In this document: positions 20,414 through 30,993 of the stretch, piece after piece | Layout: every line of letters begins with the position of its first letter | Numbering within the stretch: the stretch's first letter is position 1 | Assembly (NCBI RefSeq): GCF_900113375.1 | Contig: NZ_FOPC01000015.1 | Span: 1-64,000, forward strand | Source of the DNA: Algoriphagus hitonicola | GTDB taxonomy: Bacteria > Bacteroidota > Bacteroidia > Cytophagales > Cyclobacteriaceae | Direction of reading: 5' to 3' | Length of the DNA: 64,000 nucleotides | Position numbers and translations under genes: made by a program | Notes under the pieces: model-generated | The model's input: the letters and a program-made list of their open reading frames with translations, nothing else | Database searches by the model: none | Told to the model about the DNA's origin: nothing

Positions 20414-21733
20414 TTATCCCCCGGTAAAGATTTTCAAAATATCATTTCCGATCGCAAATACCATCAGAGCGAGTAGAATTACCATACCGACTTTTTGGGC
20501 ATTTTCGAGAAATTTATCCGAGGGTGCTCTTCCCGAAATCATCTCGTACAGCAAAAACATCACGTGCCCACCATCCAGTGCGGGAATCGGAAGCAAGTTC
20601 ATAAATGCCAAAATCATCGAAATCAATCCGGTAATGCTCCAGAATTTTCCCCAATCCCAGGAATTACCATAAATCTTCGCCATCCCGATAGGACCGCTGA
20701 CGTTTTTAGCAGACACTTCTCCCGTAAACATTTTACCGAGAGCTTTCGCATTGATGATGACCACCCCAAATGCTCGCTCGGTACCTTTTGAAATCGCCTC
20801 GCCGAAACCAAATTTCTTTCGAACAGGATCTAACAGCGGATTGGCGGCAATTCCTATTGTTCCTTCAGCCGAAACGGGCACTGCCAAAGTATCCAAGCTT
20901 CCTTCTGAAGAAACAACCAATTGAGCCTCCTCATTTTTCACTTGATCGAGTGCAGTCTGCAGTTCATCAAAAAAATAAACTTCTTGACCATTCACCGAAA
21001 GGATTTGATCACCAGGATCGATTCCAGCGGTCTTGGCAGCCCCATCAGGGGCTACATCCAACACATCAAAAGGAAACCGTATACTGATAAATTTGTCAAA
21101 TGCTTCCTCCGAATTAAAGGTATTGATAAACCCACGCGGGATCTCCACTTTCAATTGCTCACCATTTCGCTCTACCGTGTAGTATCCATTTTCACTGAGT
21201 AAAACACTTCCACTGCTCAGTTCATTGATGCTTTCGTAGGGTTCGCCATTGACATCGATGATTTTGTCCCCGGTCTTTAAGCCAATTGACTCTCCATATT
21301 CATAAGCAACAATTCCGTTTTCTACTACTTGATCCCTAGAAAAATAAGTTTCCCCATTGTTGTAAACCAAAAACACAAAGATGACAATACCGGTAATGAC
21401 ATTGACAATAATCCCTCCTAGCATAACGATCAGTCGCTGCCAAGCCGGCTTGGAGCGAAACTCCCAGGGCTGAGGCTCCGAGGATAGTTGGTCGGTATCC
21501 ATGGATTCGTCCACCATCCCGGAGATTTTCACAAATCCTCCAAGCGGAATCGCTCCGATCGAATATTCTGTTTCTCCCCACTGAAATCCTGCGATTTTTG
21601 GAGGAAATCCGATGGAGAATTTCTCCACACGCATGCCAAACAGTTTGGCAGTCAACAAGTGTCCCAATTCATGCAGCCCGACTAGGATTGATAATCCTAG
21701 GAGCAATTGGCCCACCATAATCAAAGTATCCAT
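20414..21733 (-). CDS. rseP: RseP-type site-2 zinc metalloprotease
   Basis: 439 residues. The first membrane helix has HELGH at 21-25, and the last part has PIPALDGGH (LDGG at 386-389), the two zinc-site motifs of the S2P family. A PDZ domain is clear at about 205-280 (GIDPGDQILSVNGQE), and a second, weaker one precedes it (GLKTGDKIIDVNGE). It cleaves membrane-embedded anti-sigma factors or leftover signal peptides. It overlaps the dxr stop by one base, the dxr-rseP order seen in many bacteria. No anti-sigma factor is encoded nearby. Confidence 0.96.
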   Translation of the reverse strand: MDTLIMVGQLLLGLSILVGLHELGHLLTAKLFGMRVEKFSIGFPPKIAGFQWGETEYSIGAIPLGGFVKISGMVDESMDTDQLSSEPQPWEFRSKPAWQRLIVMLGGIIVNVITGIVIFVFLVYNNGETYFSRDQVVENGIVAYEYGESIGLKTGDKIIDVNGEPYESINELSSGSVLLSENGYYTVERNGEQLKVEIPRGFINTFNSEEAFDKFISIRFPFDVLDVAPDGAAKTAGIDPGDQILSVNGQEVYFFDELQTALDQVKNEEAQLVVSSEGSLDTLAVPVSAEGTIGIAANPLLDPVRKKFGFGEAISKGTERAFGVVIINAKALGKMFTGEVSAKNVSGPIGMAKIYGNSWDWGKFWSITGLISMILAFMNLLPIPALDGGHVMFLLYEMISGRAPSDKFLENAQKVGMVILLALMVFAIGNDILKIFTGG

Positions 21734-22899
21734 TATTTATTACGCTTAATTAATTCCTGTGTAACTATTCTTGCTTGCTCATCGGTAGATATGTAATCCG
21801 ATATATTGGGTTTGGACACAAAATCCACCCGATCCATCGTCTCGGCAATCAATTCCGACATCTGAAGAAACCCAATCTGATCTTTTAGAAAAGCATCAAC
21901 GACCACCTCATTGGAAGCATTGAGAATACAGGCCGCATTACCGCCTTTTTCTAAAGCGTCAAATGCCAGCTGAAGGTTCCTGAATGTTTTTTTATCCGGC
22001 TGCTCAAAGGTCAAATTTGGGTAATTGATAAAATCGAATCGCTCGAAATCACTTTTTAACCGATGGGGATAGCTCAAAGCAAATTGAATGGGAATACGCA
22101 TATCCGGCAGTCCAAGTTGTGCTTTTATGGAACCATCTTCAAATTGCACCAAAGAATGCACGATGCTTTGGGGATGGACGATCACATCGATCTGAGAGGT
22201 TTTCAGGCCAAAAAGCCATTTAGCCTCGATGACTTCCAGACCTTTATTCATCAGCGAAGCAGAATCGATGGTGATTTTGGCTCCCATATCCCAGTTGGGA
22301 TGCTTGAGGGCTTGAGCTTTGGTCACTGTCTCAAGAAAAGCCCGGTCTTTCCCTCTGAAGGGTCCCCCGGATGCGGTCAGAATAATCTTCTCAATCGGGT
22401 TATGAAATTCACCGACCAAGCATTGAAAAATCGCTGAATGCTCTGAATCAACTGGATAAATATTAACGCCATATTCCTTAGCAAGTGAAGTCACCAAATC
22501 TCCGGCTACAACCAGTGTTTCTTTATTGGCTAAGGCAATTTGCTTACCGGCTTTGATGGCACTGATCGTAGGCAATAATCCAGAATAGCCCACCAAGGCA
22601 GTCAAAACCACATCAATGGTTTCCATTTCGACGATTTGCTCCAGCGCTTTTTGTCCAGCAAAAACCTTGATATCATGAGGGATCAAGGCTTCTTTTACCT
22701 TCTCATAATTGGATGGATTTCCAATGACCACCGCATTGGGAATGAATTCCAGGGCTTGAGAAATCAGTAAATCGCAATTATTTTGAGCAGTGAGTACCTC
22801 TACCGTAAAATCATCTGAATGCTGACGAATCACCTCCAAGGTTTGGGTACCGATACTTCCTGTGCTTCCAAGGATGGCTACACGCTTTGCTTCTGTCAT
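21733..22899 (-). CDS. dxr: 1-deoxy-D-xylulose 5-phosphate reductoisomerase
   Basis: 388 residues. It converts DXP to 2-C-methyl-D-erythritol 4-phosphate with NADPH, the second step of the MEP isoprenoid pathway. The NADPH loop ILGSTGSIGTQTL is at 9-21. ANKETLVVAG, DSEHSAIFQCL and LTASGGPFRG (metal and substrate loop) are all present. It is cotranscribed with rseP. Confidence 0.98.
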   Translation of the reverse strand: MTEAKRVAILGSTGSIGTQTLEVIRQHSDDFTVEVLTAQNNCDLLISQALEFIPNAVVIGNPSNYEKVKEALIPHDIKVFAGQKALEQIVEMETIDVVLTALVGYSGLLPTISAIKAGKQIALANKETLVVAGDLVTSLAKEYGVNIYPVDSEHSAIFQCLVGEFHNPIEKIILTASGGPFRGKDRAFLETVTKAQALKHPNWDMGAKITIDSASLMNKGLEVIEAKWLFGLKTSQIDVIVHPQSIVHSLVQFEDGSIKAQLGLPDMRIPIQFALSYPHRLKSDFERFDFINYPNLTFEQPDKKTFRNLQLAFDALEKGGNAACILNASNEVVVDAFLKDQIGFLQMSELIAETMDRVDFVSKPNISDYISTDEQARIVTQELIKRNK

Positions 22900-23187
22900 T
22901 CAATACTATTTTGAAGAAATTTAAACCCTCGCAAAACGGGAAGGTTTAGCTGATTGGCTGACAAAATTACAAGATGCCCAGACTTTTCCTTGTACAAATC
23001 GTCAGTTTTTACGTTTGGGAAAAATTTTTGAGGTGAAAATTGAAATGATTCAATGAAAATAATCTAAAAAAGCTTCCTAAAAGCTGGAAATGGAAATCAT
23101 CTTTCCTAACCTAAATTGGGATTAATTCGGTTAAAATTTGTGAATGAATCAAACCGGAGAATATTTCCTCCGTCAAATTGAAAAAAT

Positions 23188-24642
23188 ATGCGCATGGAAC
23201 ATTTTCTTAAAACCACCGGAATATCATTTGTTGCGGGTTTGGCAGGAGCGGCTCTTTGGACCTCGGTTAATGTCAATGAACCTCAACATACCAATGAATC
23301 AAGCCCAACCATCGAGTCGGTCAGTACCTCCCTTGCTGAAAATACACCGACGCCTCAACGCCCATCCTATCGGACTGATCCTCCGATTTCCTTTGTAGCC
23401 GCCTCTACCAACAGCACCGAATCGGTAGTTTTTATCAAAAATTTCTCTGGAAGCGATCCAAGGAGATACAGCATGTTTGATTATTTCTTTGGGACCGGTC
23501 CCGCGCAGCAGGTCAGTACGGGATCGGGGGTGATCATCTCCGAAGATGGCTACATCGTCACCAATAATCATGTCATTGATCGTGCGGAAACCATCGAAGT
23601 AGTCCATAAAAAGCGAACCTATCAAGCCCGATTGATCGGAACCGATAAAAACACGGATATCGCTGTTTTGAAAATCGAATCAGATAATTTGCCTGCGATC
23701 AAAAGAGGTTCTTCCCGTGACCTCCAAATCGGAGAATGGGTTTTGGCTGTGGGAAATCCATTTAATTTAACTTCCACGGTCACTGCCGGAATTGTCTCGG
23801 CCAAAGAAAGACAAATTAATATTTTAGGCGGCGATTTTCCGTTGGAAAGTTTCATCCAAACTGATGCTCCCATTAACCCAGGAAATTCAGGGGGAGCTCT
23901 GGTCAATGTCAATGGCGAGCTGGTAGGAATCAATACCGCGATTTTATCCCGAACAGGTTCTTATACGGGCTATGGCTTTGCCGTCCCCGTAGATATTGCC
24001 TTAAAAGTAGCCAATGACCTGATTCAATACGGAGAAGTACAAAAAGCCATCCCCGGAATAGAAGCGGTTGAAATCACTCCTGAACTGGCTGAAGAAATGG
24101 ACATTGCTTCATTGGACGGTGTGATTGTCAAGCATGTGATCAAATCCGGTGCAGCTGAGGCAGCAGGCCTACAGCGAAACGACGTGATCATTCAGCTGGG
24201 AAATCAAGCCATCACTGGGATGGGAAGTTTTGAAGAAGCACTATCGTATTACTATCCTGGTCAAGAGCTGCCAGTCACATTTACTCGCGCTGGAAAACGA
24301 ATGAATGCCACACTCACACTTCAGAATCTGGAGGGAGGCACCGGGGTCATCAAGCGGGAGTTTTACAGTTCCAGACTTCTTGGGGCTCGATTAGAGGCAG
24401 TGAATACCATCGAAAAAGACCGATTGGGAATAGAATTTGGAATCAAAATATCGGCCCTGAGCAGAGGATATTTAAGGGACTTGGGATTGAGGGATGGTTT
24501 TGTGATCACTCAGATAAACCGGGAACCTGCCAAAGATCCAAAATCCGTAGGAAAATACCTGGAGGAATATAGCGGTAGGCTCTTGCTCGAGGGAGTCGCT
24601 TCAAACGGACAACCATTTATGCAAAGCTATACGGTCAGATAA
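23188..24642 (+). CDS. Second HtrA/Do-like serine protease with PDZ domains
   Basis: 484 residues from ATG 23188; an in-frame ATG six bases on is equally possible. An N-terminal hydrophobic segment (11-27) suggests export or a membrane anchor. The trypsin-like triad is His128 (IVTNNHVID), Asp157 (NTDIAVLKIE) and Ser234 (NPGNSGGALVN). PDZ1 is at about 295-375 (GLQRNDVIIQLGNQ), and a second, weaker PDZ-like region ends the protein. It is a paralogue of the protease at 12.2 kb, without the Gly/Arg-rich linker. It is divergent from dxr-rseP, which fits an envelope-stress setting. Confidence 0.93.
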   Translation: MRMEHFLKTTGISFVAGLAGAALWTSVNVNEPQHTNESSPTIESVSTSLAENTPTPQRPSYRTDPPISFVAASTNSTESVVFIKNFSGSDPRRYSMFDYFFGTGPAQQVSTGSGVIISEDGYIVTNNHVIDRAETIEVVHKKRTYQARLIGTDKNTDIAVLKIESDNLPAIKRGSSRDLQIGEWVLAVGNPFNLTSTVTAGIVSAKERQINILGGDFPLESFIQTDAPINPGNSGGALVNVNGELVGINTAILSRTGSYTGYGFAVPVDIALKVANDLIQYGEVQKAIPGIEAVEITPELAEEMDIASLDGVIVKHVIKSGAAEAAGLQRNDVIIQLGNQAITGMGSFEEALSYYYPGQELPVTFTRAGKRMNATLTLQNLEGGTGVIKREFYSSRLLGARLEAVNTIEKDRLGIEFGIKISALSRGYLRDLGLRDGFVITQINREPAKDPKSVGKYLEEYSGRLLLEGVASNGQPFMQSYTVR

Positions 24643-24716
24643 TGAATAGGGAAGGTTTCGGCTTTTCTTTTATTAAAAATAAAAGCTAACTTTTAAGTAG
24701 AAAAACCAATACCCTC

Positions 24717-25133
24717 ATGAAATCCCTCCCCCCCTCCTGCGAACAGTGTTTTGAGGAATTCAAATCGTCGCTTGAAGACCTTAGGATTTATGGTCAAAGA
24801 AGTAAAAAAGGACCACTTTCTGATTCTCAATCCAGAGAATTGATCATAAGTTTTGAAGTGTCTCATGAACTGGCGCTGAAGGTCATGAATGGTTATTTCA
24901 AAAAATTTGACAAAGGTCCATTTACCGGTTCCCGGGATCTCACGGTAGAAGCTTTTCATGCCGAATTGATCGATGAAGGTAAACCTTGGCTGGATATGGT
25001 GATTGATCGGATCCAATACAACCCAATCTACGATATTGATACTCAGGGCAAATTCATTGAGAATATTCTAAAGAAATATATTTCCCTGTTAGAAAAGTTT
25101 GAGGAAACGATGGGAAAAAAGCTGGATCAATAA
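24717..25133 (+). CDS. Orphan HEPN-like protein of the HI0074/nucleotidyltransferase substrate-binding family, catalytic His missing
   Basis: 138 residues, all-helical. The pattern LIISFEVSHELALKVMNGYF, SRDLTVEAFHAELID and WLDMVIDRIQYNPIYD follows the HI0074 (NTase substrate-binding) family, a HEPN-fold group normally encoded beside a minimal nucleotidyltransferase (MNT). In the family the last motif is usually DRN-x3-H-x-Y (the R-x4-H RNase motif of HEPN toxins). Here the His position is Pro (RIQYNP). No MNT gene lies on either side: the neighbours are an HtrA protease and dnaA. It is therefore either a degenerate toxin or antitoxin relic, or a protein reused for another role. The stop overlaps the convergent dnaA stop by 7 bp. 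The frame is intact. Confidence 0.7.
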   Translation: MKSLPPSCEQCFEEFKSSLEDLRIYGQRSKKGPLSDSQSRELIISFEVSHELALKVMNGYFKKFDKGPFTGSRDLTVEAFHAELIDEGKPWLDMVIDRIQYNPIYDIDTQGKFIENILKKYISLLEKFEETMGKKLDQ

Positions 25134-26551
25134 GATCGCATCTTGAATTTTTTCTTCAGCTCAGTAATCGCATTCCTGAAAGAATTATCCGTTTCAATCA
25201 TGTCATTTACGGTATGCACAGCGTGAATCACGGTGGAGTGATCCCTGCCGCCAAAATGATAACCGATTGATTTGAGGGAATGATTGGTAAATTCTTTTGA
25301 AAAATACATGGCTACCTGACGGGCCACCACGATCTCCTTTTTACGCGTTTTGGCTTTCAGATCATCTAAATTGATCGAATAGTATTCCGAAACGGTCTTT
25401 TGGATAAAATCAATACCGACCTCAGTTTCAATATCCTTAATGATGTTTTTCATCACCGTCTTGGCCAACTGCAGATTGATCTCCATTCGATTGAGCGAAG
25501 CGTGAGCGATCAAAGAAATCAAAATCCCCTCCAACTCCCGGACATTGGTATCCACGGTATAGGCGAGATATTCGACCACATCATCCGGTATAAAAATTCC
25601 TTCAGACTGCATTTTGCGACGGATAATCGCCACTCTCGTCTCGAAATCCGGCATTTGCAGATCTGCGGTCAATCCCCATTTGAATCTCGAAAGCAATCGC
25701 TCTTCCAAACCTTTCAGATCCCTCGGAGGACAATCCGAGGTCATAATGATTTGTTTTTTATTCTGATGAAGATGGTTGAATATATGGAAAAACATCTCCT
25801 GAGTACGATCTTTTCCCGCCAAAAATTGAATGTCATCGATGATCAACACATCCACTTGCATGTAAAAATTGGTGAAACTTTTCACATTTCCATCCTTAAT
25901 AGAATCCATGAATTGATTCACGAATTTTTCAGAAGAAACATAAAGTACAAATTTCGTTTCTGGTCCATTTTTGATCTCATTTCCAATAGCCTGAACCAGA
26001 TGCGTTTTTCCCAAACCTACTCCTCCGTATACCATCAAGGGATTAAAAGAAGTAATCCCCGGCTTGGTAGCGACTGCAAATCCAGCTGATCGGGCAAGGC
26101 GATTACAATCGCCCTCAATATAGGTGCCGAATGTATAGGTTGGATTTAAATTGCTTTGAGTAAGGGCTTCTGCTCCAAGGGATTGCATCTCAAAAGGAGT
26201 AATCTTTTGCTCGGTTGGCATCTGATTGTTTCCTTTTTTAGAACCGTGATTCCCCTGTGGATAGGACACGACGTAGGGTTGATTTGCCGAGTTTCCTTTG
26301 TCCACAACTACGGCATATTCCAATCTCCCGCTGGATCCCAGGGTCGTCCTTATGGCCAGCTTCAATTCCTGGATATAATTATCCTCCAGCCATTCGTAAA
26401 AAAACTGACTGGGGACCTGAATCGTCAGACTCGTCCCTTCCAGCTTTACAGGATTGATTGGCTTAAACCAAGTTGAAAAGCTCTGCTCATTCACGTGTTG
26501 CTCGATGACACGTAAACATTCATTCCAAACTGCGCTAGCTTCTGAACTCAT
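25127..26551 (-). CDS. dnaA: Chromosomal replication initiator DnaA
   Basis: 474 residues. Domain I is at 1-85 (VWNECLRVIE, FSTWFKPI), followed by a linker. The AAA+ domain has Walker A GGVGLGKT (176-183) and Walker B VLIIDDIQFL. The C-terminal DNA-binding helix-turn-helix carries GGRDHSTVIHAV, the DnaA-box signature. It opens the replication origin. No cluster of DnaA boxes is visible next to the gene, and dnaN or recF are not adjacent. Confidence 0.98.
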   Translation of the reverse strand: MSSEASAVWNECLRVIEQHVNEQSFSTWFKPINPVKLEGTSLTIQVPSQFFYEWLEDNYIQELKLAIRTTLGSSGRLEYAVVVDKGNSANQPYVVSYPQGNHGSKKGNNQMPTEQKITPFEMQSLGAEALTQSNLNPTYTFGTYIEGDCNRLARSAGFAVATKPGITSFNPLMVYGGVGLGKTHLVQAIGNEIKNGPETKFVLYVSSEKFVNQFMDSIKDGNVKSFTNFYMQVDVLIIDDIQFLAGKDRTQEMFFHIFNHLHQNKKQIIMTSDCPPRDLKGLEERLLSRFKWGLTADLQMPDFETRVAIIRRKMQSEGIFIPDDVVEYLAYTVDTNVRELEGILISLIAHASLNRMEINLQLAKTVMKNIIKDIETEVGIDFIQKTVSEYYSINLDDLKAKTRKKEIVVARQVAMYFSKEFTNHSLKSIGYHFGGRDHSTVIHAVHTVNDMIETDNSFRNAITELKKKFKMRSY

Positions 26552-26887
26552 TAGAGAAGATTTCTGAAAAACAAAGACCCGGACGGATTTCTACAAGGGG
26601 GTCAAATTTGTAGAAAATTCACTTAAATAAAAAATGTTTCCAAACTTGAAAATCAGGATTTTTGTTTATTTCTCTGCTTCGCCAAATTAAATTCTGTTTT
26701 TCTGCTTTCCCGAAAAAGTTGAATGAGCTATTCCAAAGAAAACTCCATTATTGCGTTTAAAATATAAATTCCACCGCTAGCCTAGAGGGCAGAATTGATC
26801 AAAGTATTTCCACACCGTTTGGGACAATTCATTAATTTTGAAATGCTCTGATAGGAAAAACCTAAACGCATCCGATAAAAACCCAAT
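26552..26887. other. Divergent intergenic region between dnaA and mutA
   Basis: 336 AT-rich bases with no gene. One weak DnaA-box-like word (ATTTCCACA near 26806) is present, but there is no cluster, so it does not look like oriC. TAATTTTG at 26833-26840 fits a -7 element for mutA, 48 bp before its ATG, although the only exact TTTG upstream is too close (11 bp). Confidence 0.45.
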
Positions 26888-28288
26888 ATGACTCAATCTG
26901 ATTTTTACCCTTTTGAACCGAGTCGGAAATCCGACTGGCTCAAACAGGTGGAAAAAGACCTGAAAGGAAAAGACTTTGACCAGTCTCTCCTAAGTTTTGC
27001 CTGGGGAGAAATCCGCCAAGAACCCTTCTATACTCGGGAAGATCTCGAGGATCCAATTCAACCCATGAAATTTCACCTTGATCCAGAGCTGCCCGGAATG
27101 GGCGCTAGGTACTGGTCTAATGCCGTTTTGATTGAAAACACGACGAATCCCAAGACCAATACGGAGATTCTTGATCAACTCCAAAACGGTGCAGAGGCGC
27201 TGATCTTGAAGCTCGAAGGGAATGAAAACTGGGATACTCTTTTCAAAGATGTCTTATTGGAATACATCAGTGTTTATCTGCTTCCATCGAAAAACAATCT
27301 GGATCCTGTTTTTGAATTTATCAATTGGGTAAAATCCAAAAACTTCAATCCCAAACAATTGCAGGGAGCTATACTTTGGTCGCCTACGACCTCTCTTTTT
27401 GAGGGAGAAACTACTTTTGAAAAAGGTCTAAAACTTGGGATAGATTTACTCCAATCCCTCAGCCCCTTTCCTAAATTCCATGCTTTCACCTTGGATTTGG
27501 CTAGATATGCCAATTCTGGTGCCACGGGAATCCAGGAAGTTGCGTTCGGATTAGGTGAATTAATTGAGTTGGTGGCCCAACTTGAAGAAAGAGGAATTGA
27601 TAAGAAAACCTGTTTCCAAAATATCACTTTTCACAGTGCCGTGGATTCAGATCATTTTCCTGAAATCAGCAAACTCAAAGCATTAAGAAATTTGATCACC
27701 GAAGTTGCCGATAAATTCCAAATAGAATTAAGCCAAGAAGACATCCATTTACTGTGCTCAACTTCCACTTGGAGCAAATCATTTGTGGACAAAAACTCAA
27801 ATTACATCCGACAAACCTATGAAGCGATTTCTGCGGTTTTGGGTGGATGCAATGCTCTTTGGATTTGCCCGGCAGAGAAAATTCCAGGAGCTCTAGAGCG
27901 GCGAATCGCTCGAAATATCTCCACGCTGCTTCGGGAAGAAAGTTATTTTGATAAAGTCATTGATCCCGCTGCGGGTTCGTATTATTTGGATAAAATTCAA
28001 TCTGGTTTTGAGACAGAAATCAAAAAGCGAATTGCCACCCTTGAAAAAAATGGCGGATGGCTACACAGTTTTTCCAATCGCTCCATTCACACTGAAGTCA
28101 GAAAAAACCGAGAAGCAATCCAACGACAAGTGCTCAACCAAGAAAAAACGGTTGTAGGTGCCAATCGATTCAGCCCTGAGGGAAAATTAGTCAACAATTT
28201 GGCCTTTGAAGTGATTCAAGAGCAAGAATTTGAATTGAAACCCACTCGGGCAACTTACCTCCTTGAAAGCCAAAAATTAAGCTCATGA
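26888..28288 (+). CDS. mutA: Methylmalonyl-CoA mutase, small (beta) subunit
   Basis: 466 residues. It aligns with the TIM-barrel half of the mutase ([23 protein letters not shown]) but has no C-terminal B12-binding domain and no DxHxxG motif. It is thus shorter than the roughly 620-residue small subunits of actinobacteria; short forms are usual in Bacteroidota as far as I recall. It is the structural, non-catalytic partner of MutB. The 4-bp ATGA overlap with mutB shows coupling. Confidence 0.93.
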   Translation: MTQSDFYPFEPSRKSDWLKQVEKDLKGKDFDQSLLSFAWGEIRQEPFYTREDLEDPIQPMKFHLDPELPGMGARYWSNAVLIENTTNPKTNTEILDQLQNGAEALILKLEGNENWDTLFKDVLLEYISVYLLPSKNNLDPVFEFINWVKSKNFNPKQLQGAILWSPTTSLFEGETTFEKGLKLGIDLLQSLSPFPKFHAFTLDLARYANSGATGIQEVAFGLGELIELVAQLEERGIDKKTCFQNITFHSAVDSDHFPEISKLKALRNLITEVADKFQIELSQEDIHLLCSTSTWSKSFVDKNSNYIRQTYEAISAVLGGCNALWICPAEKIPGALERRIARNISTLLREESYFDKVIDPAAGSYYLDKIQSGFETEIKKRIATLEKNGGWLHSFSNRSIHTEVRKNREAIQRQVLNQEKTVVGANRFSPEGKLVNNLAFEVIQEQEFELKPTRATYLLESQKLSS

Positions 28289-30402
28289 GACCTGATTTTA
28301 CCCAATGGAACTCCAAAATAAATGAGCTAGGCAGCTCTGAAATCCAGAGATGGGAAGCTCCAGAGCAGATCGAAATTCCCTCGGTTTTTGATCCTAAAAA
28401 AATCATCAGACTCCCACATCTGGATTTTTCGGCGGGAATAGTTCCCTACTTACGCGGCCCTTATTCGACCATGTATGTACAGCGACCTTGGACGATCAGA
28501 CAGTATGCGGGTTTTTCGACTGCCGAAGAATCCAATGCATTCTATCGGAGAAATCTAGCTGCCGGCCAAAAGGGCCTTTCTGTGGCCTTTGATCTGGCAA
28601 CTCACCGGGGATATGATTCGGATCATCCCCGAGTCGAAGGCGACGTCGGCAAGGCCGGAGTGGCGATAGACACGGTTGAGGACATGAAAATCCTTTTTTA
28701 TCAAATTCCTCTTGATCAAATGTCCGTTTCGATGACAATGAACGGAGCAGTAATTCCGGTTTTGGCTTTTTACATCGTTACGGCCGAAGAGCAAGGCGTG
28801 AGTCCCGAAAAACTGAGCGGAACGATCCAAAACGATATTCTGAAGGAATTTATGGTGCGAAACACCTACATCTATCCTCCTCTTCCAAGTATGGATATCA
28901 TCGCAGATATTTTTGAATATACTTCCAAAAAGATGCCTCGATTCAATTCCATTTCCATATCAGGTTACCACATGCAGGAGGCCGGTGCTACGGCGGATAT
29001 TGAGCTTGCCTATACCTTGGCAGATGGGTTGGAATATTTGAAAACCGGAGTCAAAGCCGGACTGGACATTGATGATTTTGCACCAAGATTATCTTTCTTT
29101 TGGGCCATAGGAATGAATTATTTTATGGAAATCGCCAAACTCAGAGCGGGAAGATTGCTTTGGGCCAAAATCGTCCAAAAATTCAACCCAAAAAACCAAA
29201 AATCCCTAGCCCTGAGAACGCACTGTCAAACCTCAGGATGGTCGCTCACCGAACAGGATCCATTTAATAATATCGCACGCACAGCCATCGAAGCACTCGG
29301 TGCGACCATGGGCCACACGCAGTCACTGCATACGAATTCCCTGGATGAAGCGATTGCATTGCCGACAGACTTTTCTGCTCGGATCGCAAGAAATACGCAA
29401 TTGATTTTGCAGGAGGAAACCGGAATCACCGAGGTAGTAGATCCTTGGGGCGGTTCATATTATGTCGAATACCTCACTGACCAACTGGTTCAGCGAGCTT
29501 GGACCCTGATCGAAGAAGTGGAAAATCTGGGTGGAATGGCCAAAGCCATTGAAGCTGGTTTGCCGAAGCTCCGAATAGAAGAGGCTGCCGCAAAAAAACA
29601 AGCCCGGATCGATGGAGGCAAAGATATCATTGTGGGTGTAAACCGCTATCAGGTAGAGGAAGATTCGGAAATTGAGGTTCGTGAAGTGGATAATCAATCA
29701 GTCAGAGAATCCCAAATCAAGCGACTGGAAAACGTAAAAAGGAGTAGAAATTCTCAGGAAGTCATCCAAAGCCTGGAGGCAATAACTGTTGCTGCCAAAA
29801 ACAAAACAGGAAATCTACTGGAATTAGCAGTCGAAGCAGCCCGAAAAAGAGCTACTTTAGGTGAGATTTCCGAAGCGATGGAAAAGGCTTTTGGAAGACA
29901 TCAGGCCCAAACAAAATCGATTACAGGAGTATATGCCGCTGAAGTGAAAAACCAAGATTCATTTAAAAAAGCCACAGCCCTCGCTGATCAATTTGCTGAA
30001 ATGGAAGGACGCAGACCGCGCATCATGATCGCAAAAATGGGACAGGATGGACATGATCGAGGAGCCAAAGTCATTGCGACTGGATTTGCTGACTTAGGTT
30101 TTGATGTGGACATTGGGCCTTTGTTTCAGACACCCAAAGAAGTCGCTGAGCAAGCCATCGAAAACGACGTCCACATTGTAGGAGCTTCTTCTTTAGCCGC
30201 AGGCCACAAAACTCTCATCCCCCAATTGATCCAAGAATTAAAAAACTTAGGCAGACCGGATATTATGGTCGTGGCCGGAGGAGTGATCCCATCAAAGGAT
30301 TATGACTTTCTTTTTGAAGCGGGTGTAGCGGCAGTTTTTGGACCGGGAACGGTATTATCGGAGGCGGCGATTAGGATTTTGGAGAAAATGCTCAATGTCT
30401 AA
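28285..30402 (+). CDS. mutB: Methylmalonyl-CoA mutase, large (alpha, catalytic) subunit
   Basis: 705 residues. It interconverts succinyl-CoA and (R)-methylmalonyl-CoA using adenosylcobalamin. The barrel has [18 protein letters not shown] and [15 protein letters not shown] for substrate binding. The B12 domain begins near 570 with [13 protein letters not shown] (His590 is the cobalt ligand), then SSLAAGHK and VVAGGVIP. It serves propionate or odd-chain and branched amino acid catabolism. The chaperone MeaB is encoded 11 kb away. Confidence 0.98.
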   Translation: MRPDFTQWNSKINELGSSEIQRWEAPEQIEIPSVFDPKKIIRLPHLDFSAGIVPYLRGPYSTMYVQRPWTIRQYAGFSTAEESNAFYRRNLAAGQKGLSVAFDLATHRGYDSDHPRVEGDVGKAGVAIDTVEDMKILFYQIPLDQMSVSMTMNGAVIPVLAFYIVTAEEQGVSPEKLSGTIQNDILKEFMVRNTYIYPPLPSMDIIADIFEYTSKKMPRFNSISISGYHMQEAGATADIELAYTLADGLEYLKTGVKAGLDIDDFAPRLSFFWAIGMNYFMEIAKLRAGRLLWAKIVQKFNPKNQKSLALRTHCQTSGWSLTEQDPFNNIARTAIEALGATMGHTQSLHTNSLDEAIALPTDFSARIARNTQLILQEETGITEVVDPWGGSYYVEYLTDQLVQRAWTLIEEVENLGGMAKAIEAGLPKLRIEEAAAKKQARIDGGKDIIVGVNRYQVEEDSEIEVREVDNQSVRESQIKRLENVKRSRNSQEVIQSLEAITVAAKNKTGNLLELAVEAARKRATLGEISEAMEKAFGRHQAQTKSITGVYAAEVKNQDSFKKATALADQFAEMEGRRPRIMIAKMGQDGHDRGAKVIATGFADLGFDVDIGPLFQTPKEVAEQAIENDVHIVGASSLAAGHKTLIPQLIQELKNLGRPDIMVVAGGVIPSKDYDFLFEAGVAAVFGPGTVLSEAAIRILEKMLNV

Positions 30403-30446
30403 AACCTCTGATCTTGATTAAATCCGGTAAGAAATTACCATCTTTC

Positions 30447-30836
30447 TCAAGAATCAGTATTATAGACCAACACCGGTTTTCCTCTCTCACAGATCACATC
30501 AGCTGGCGGCCCGACATACATACAGTCCGAAAATCGGTTGTTCTGAATATTATCCTTCTCCTGAAGCTCATTTTAGCGTTTTACTTTGGCTAGAAACTCA
30601 GGAACATTTATTCGCTTGGAATAGGCGGTATATTCCCAAGGGCCTCCGCAAGGCTTACTTCCCAAAGCGACAAAAGACCATTCACCGAGATCAGAACAAG
30701 TCTGCGAACTGGACAAGCTTTGGATTTCCTCATAAAGCACTTCCATCTCAGCCAAAAAATCTTCCTTTTGCTCGCTCTCAAAAGCAAAGCAGGAAGAAAG
30801 GAAAAGCAATAAAAATAAAGCGTGATTTATTTTCAT
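30447..30836 (-). pseudogene. Small lipoprotein gene interrupted by an in-frame TAA
   Basis: From the ATG at 30836 a lipoprotein signal (LFLLLFLSSCFAFES) leads into GSKPCGGPWEYTAYSKRINV. The frame stops at TAA 30573-30575 after 87 residues. Reading on in the same frame gives 42 more codons, NELQEKDNIQNNRFSDCMYV and later CERGKPVLVYNTDS, ending at a TGA at 30447-30449. The continuation has two cysteines and looks like the true C-terminus of the Bacteroidota small lipoproteins I recall with a GSKxCGGP motif. The preceding text KVKR-stop-NEL suggests a Tyr codon (TAT/TAC) changed to TAA. It is therefore a recent nonsense pseudogene, a sequencing error, or a truncated protein. Function unknown. 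Confidence 0.7.
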
Positions 30837-30993
30837 GACAATGAGAAAGAGTTTTGTACCTAAAGACGGTTTTGAGTCAAAAAACGATACAAAACCTATC
30901 ATTTTCCGATTGGCAATCGAATAAAACTCTAAAACCAATATAGTTCTATATCCGTCGAACAACAGATAGCCTAAAAATCTCTTATCTTTAACC

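Noticed and set aside
24643-24716. A terminator after the second HtrA gene
   Set aside because: Only an A/T palindrome (TTTTATTAAAAATAAAA) is present, with no GC stem, so I did not call it.
26552-26887. Possible replication origin beside dnaA
   Set aside because: Only one weak DnaA-box-like word and no cluster or clear AT-rich unwinding element; dnaN and recF are not adjacent.
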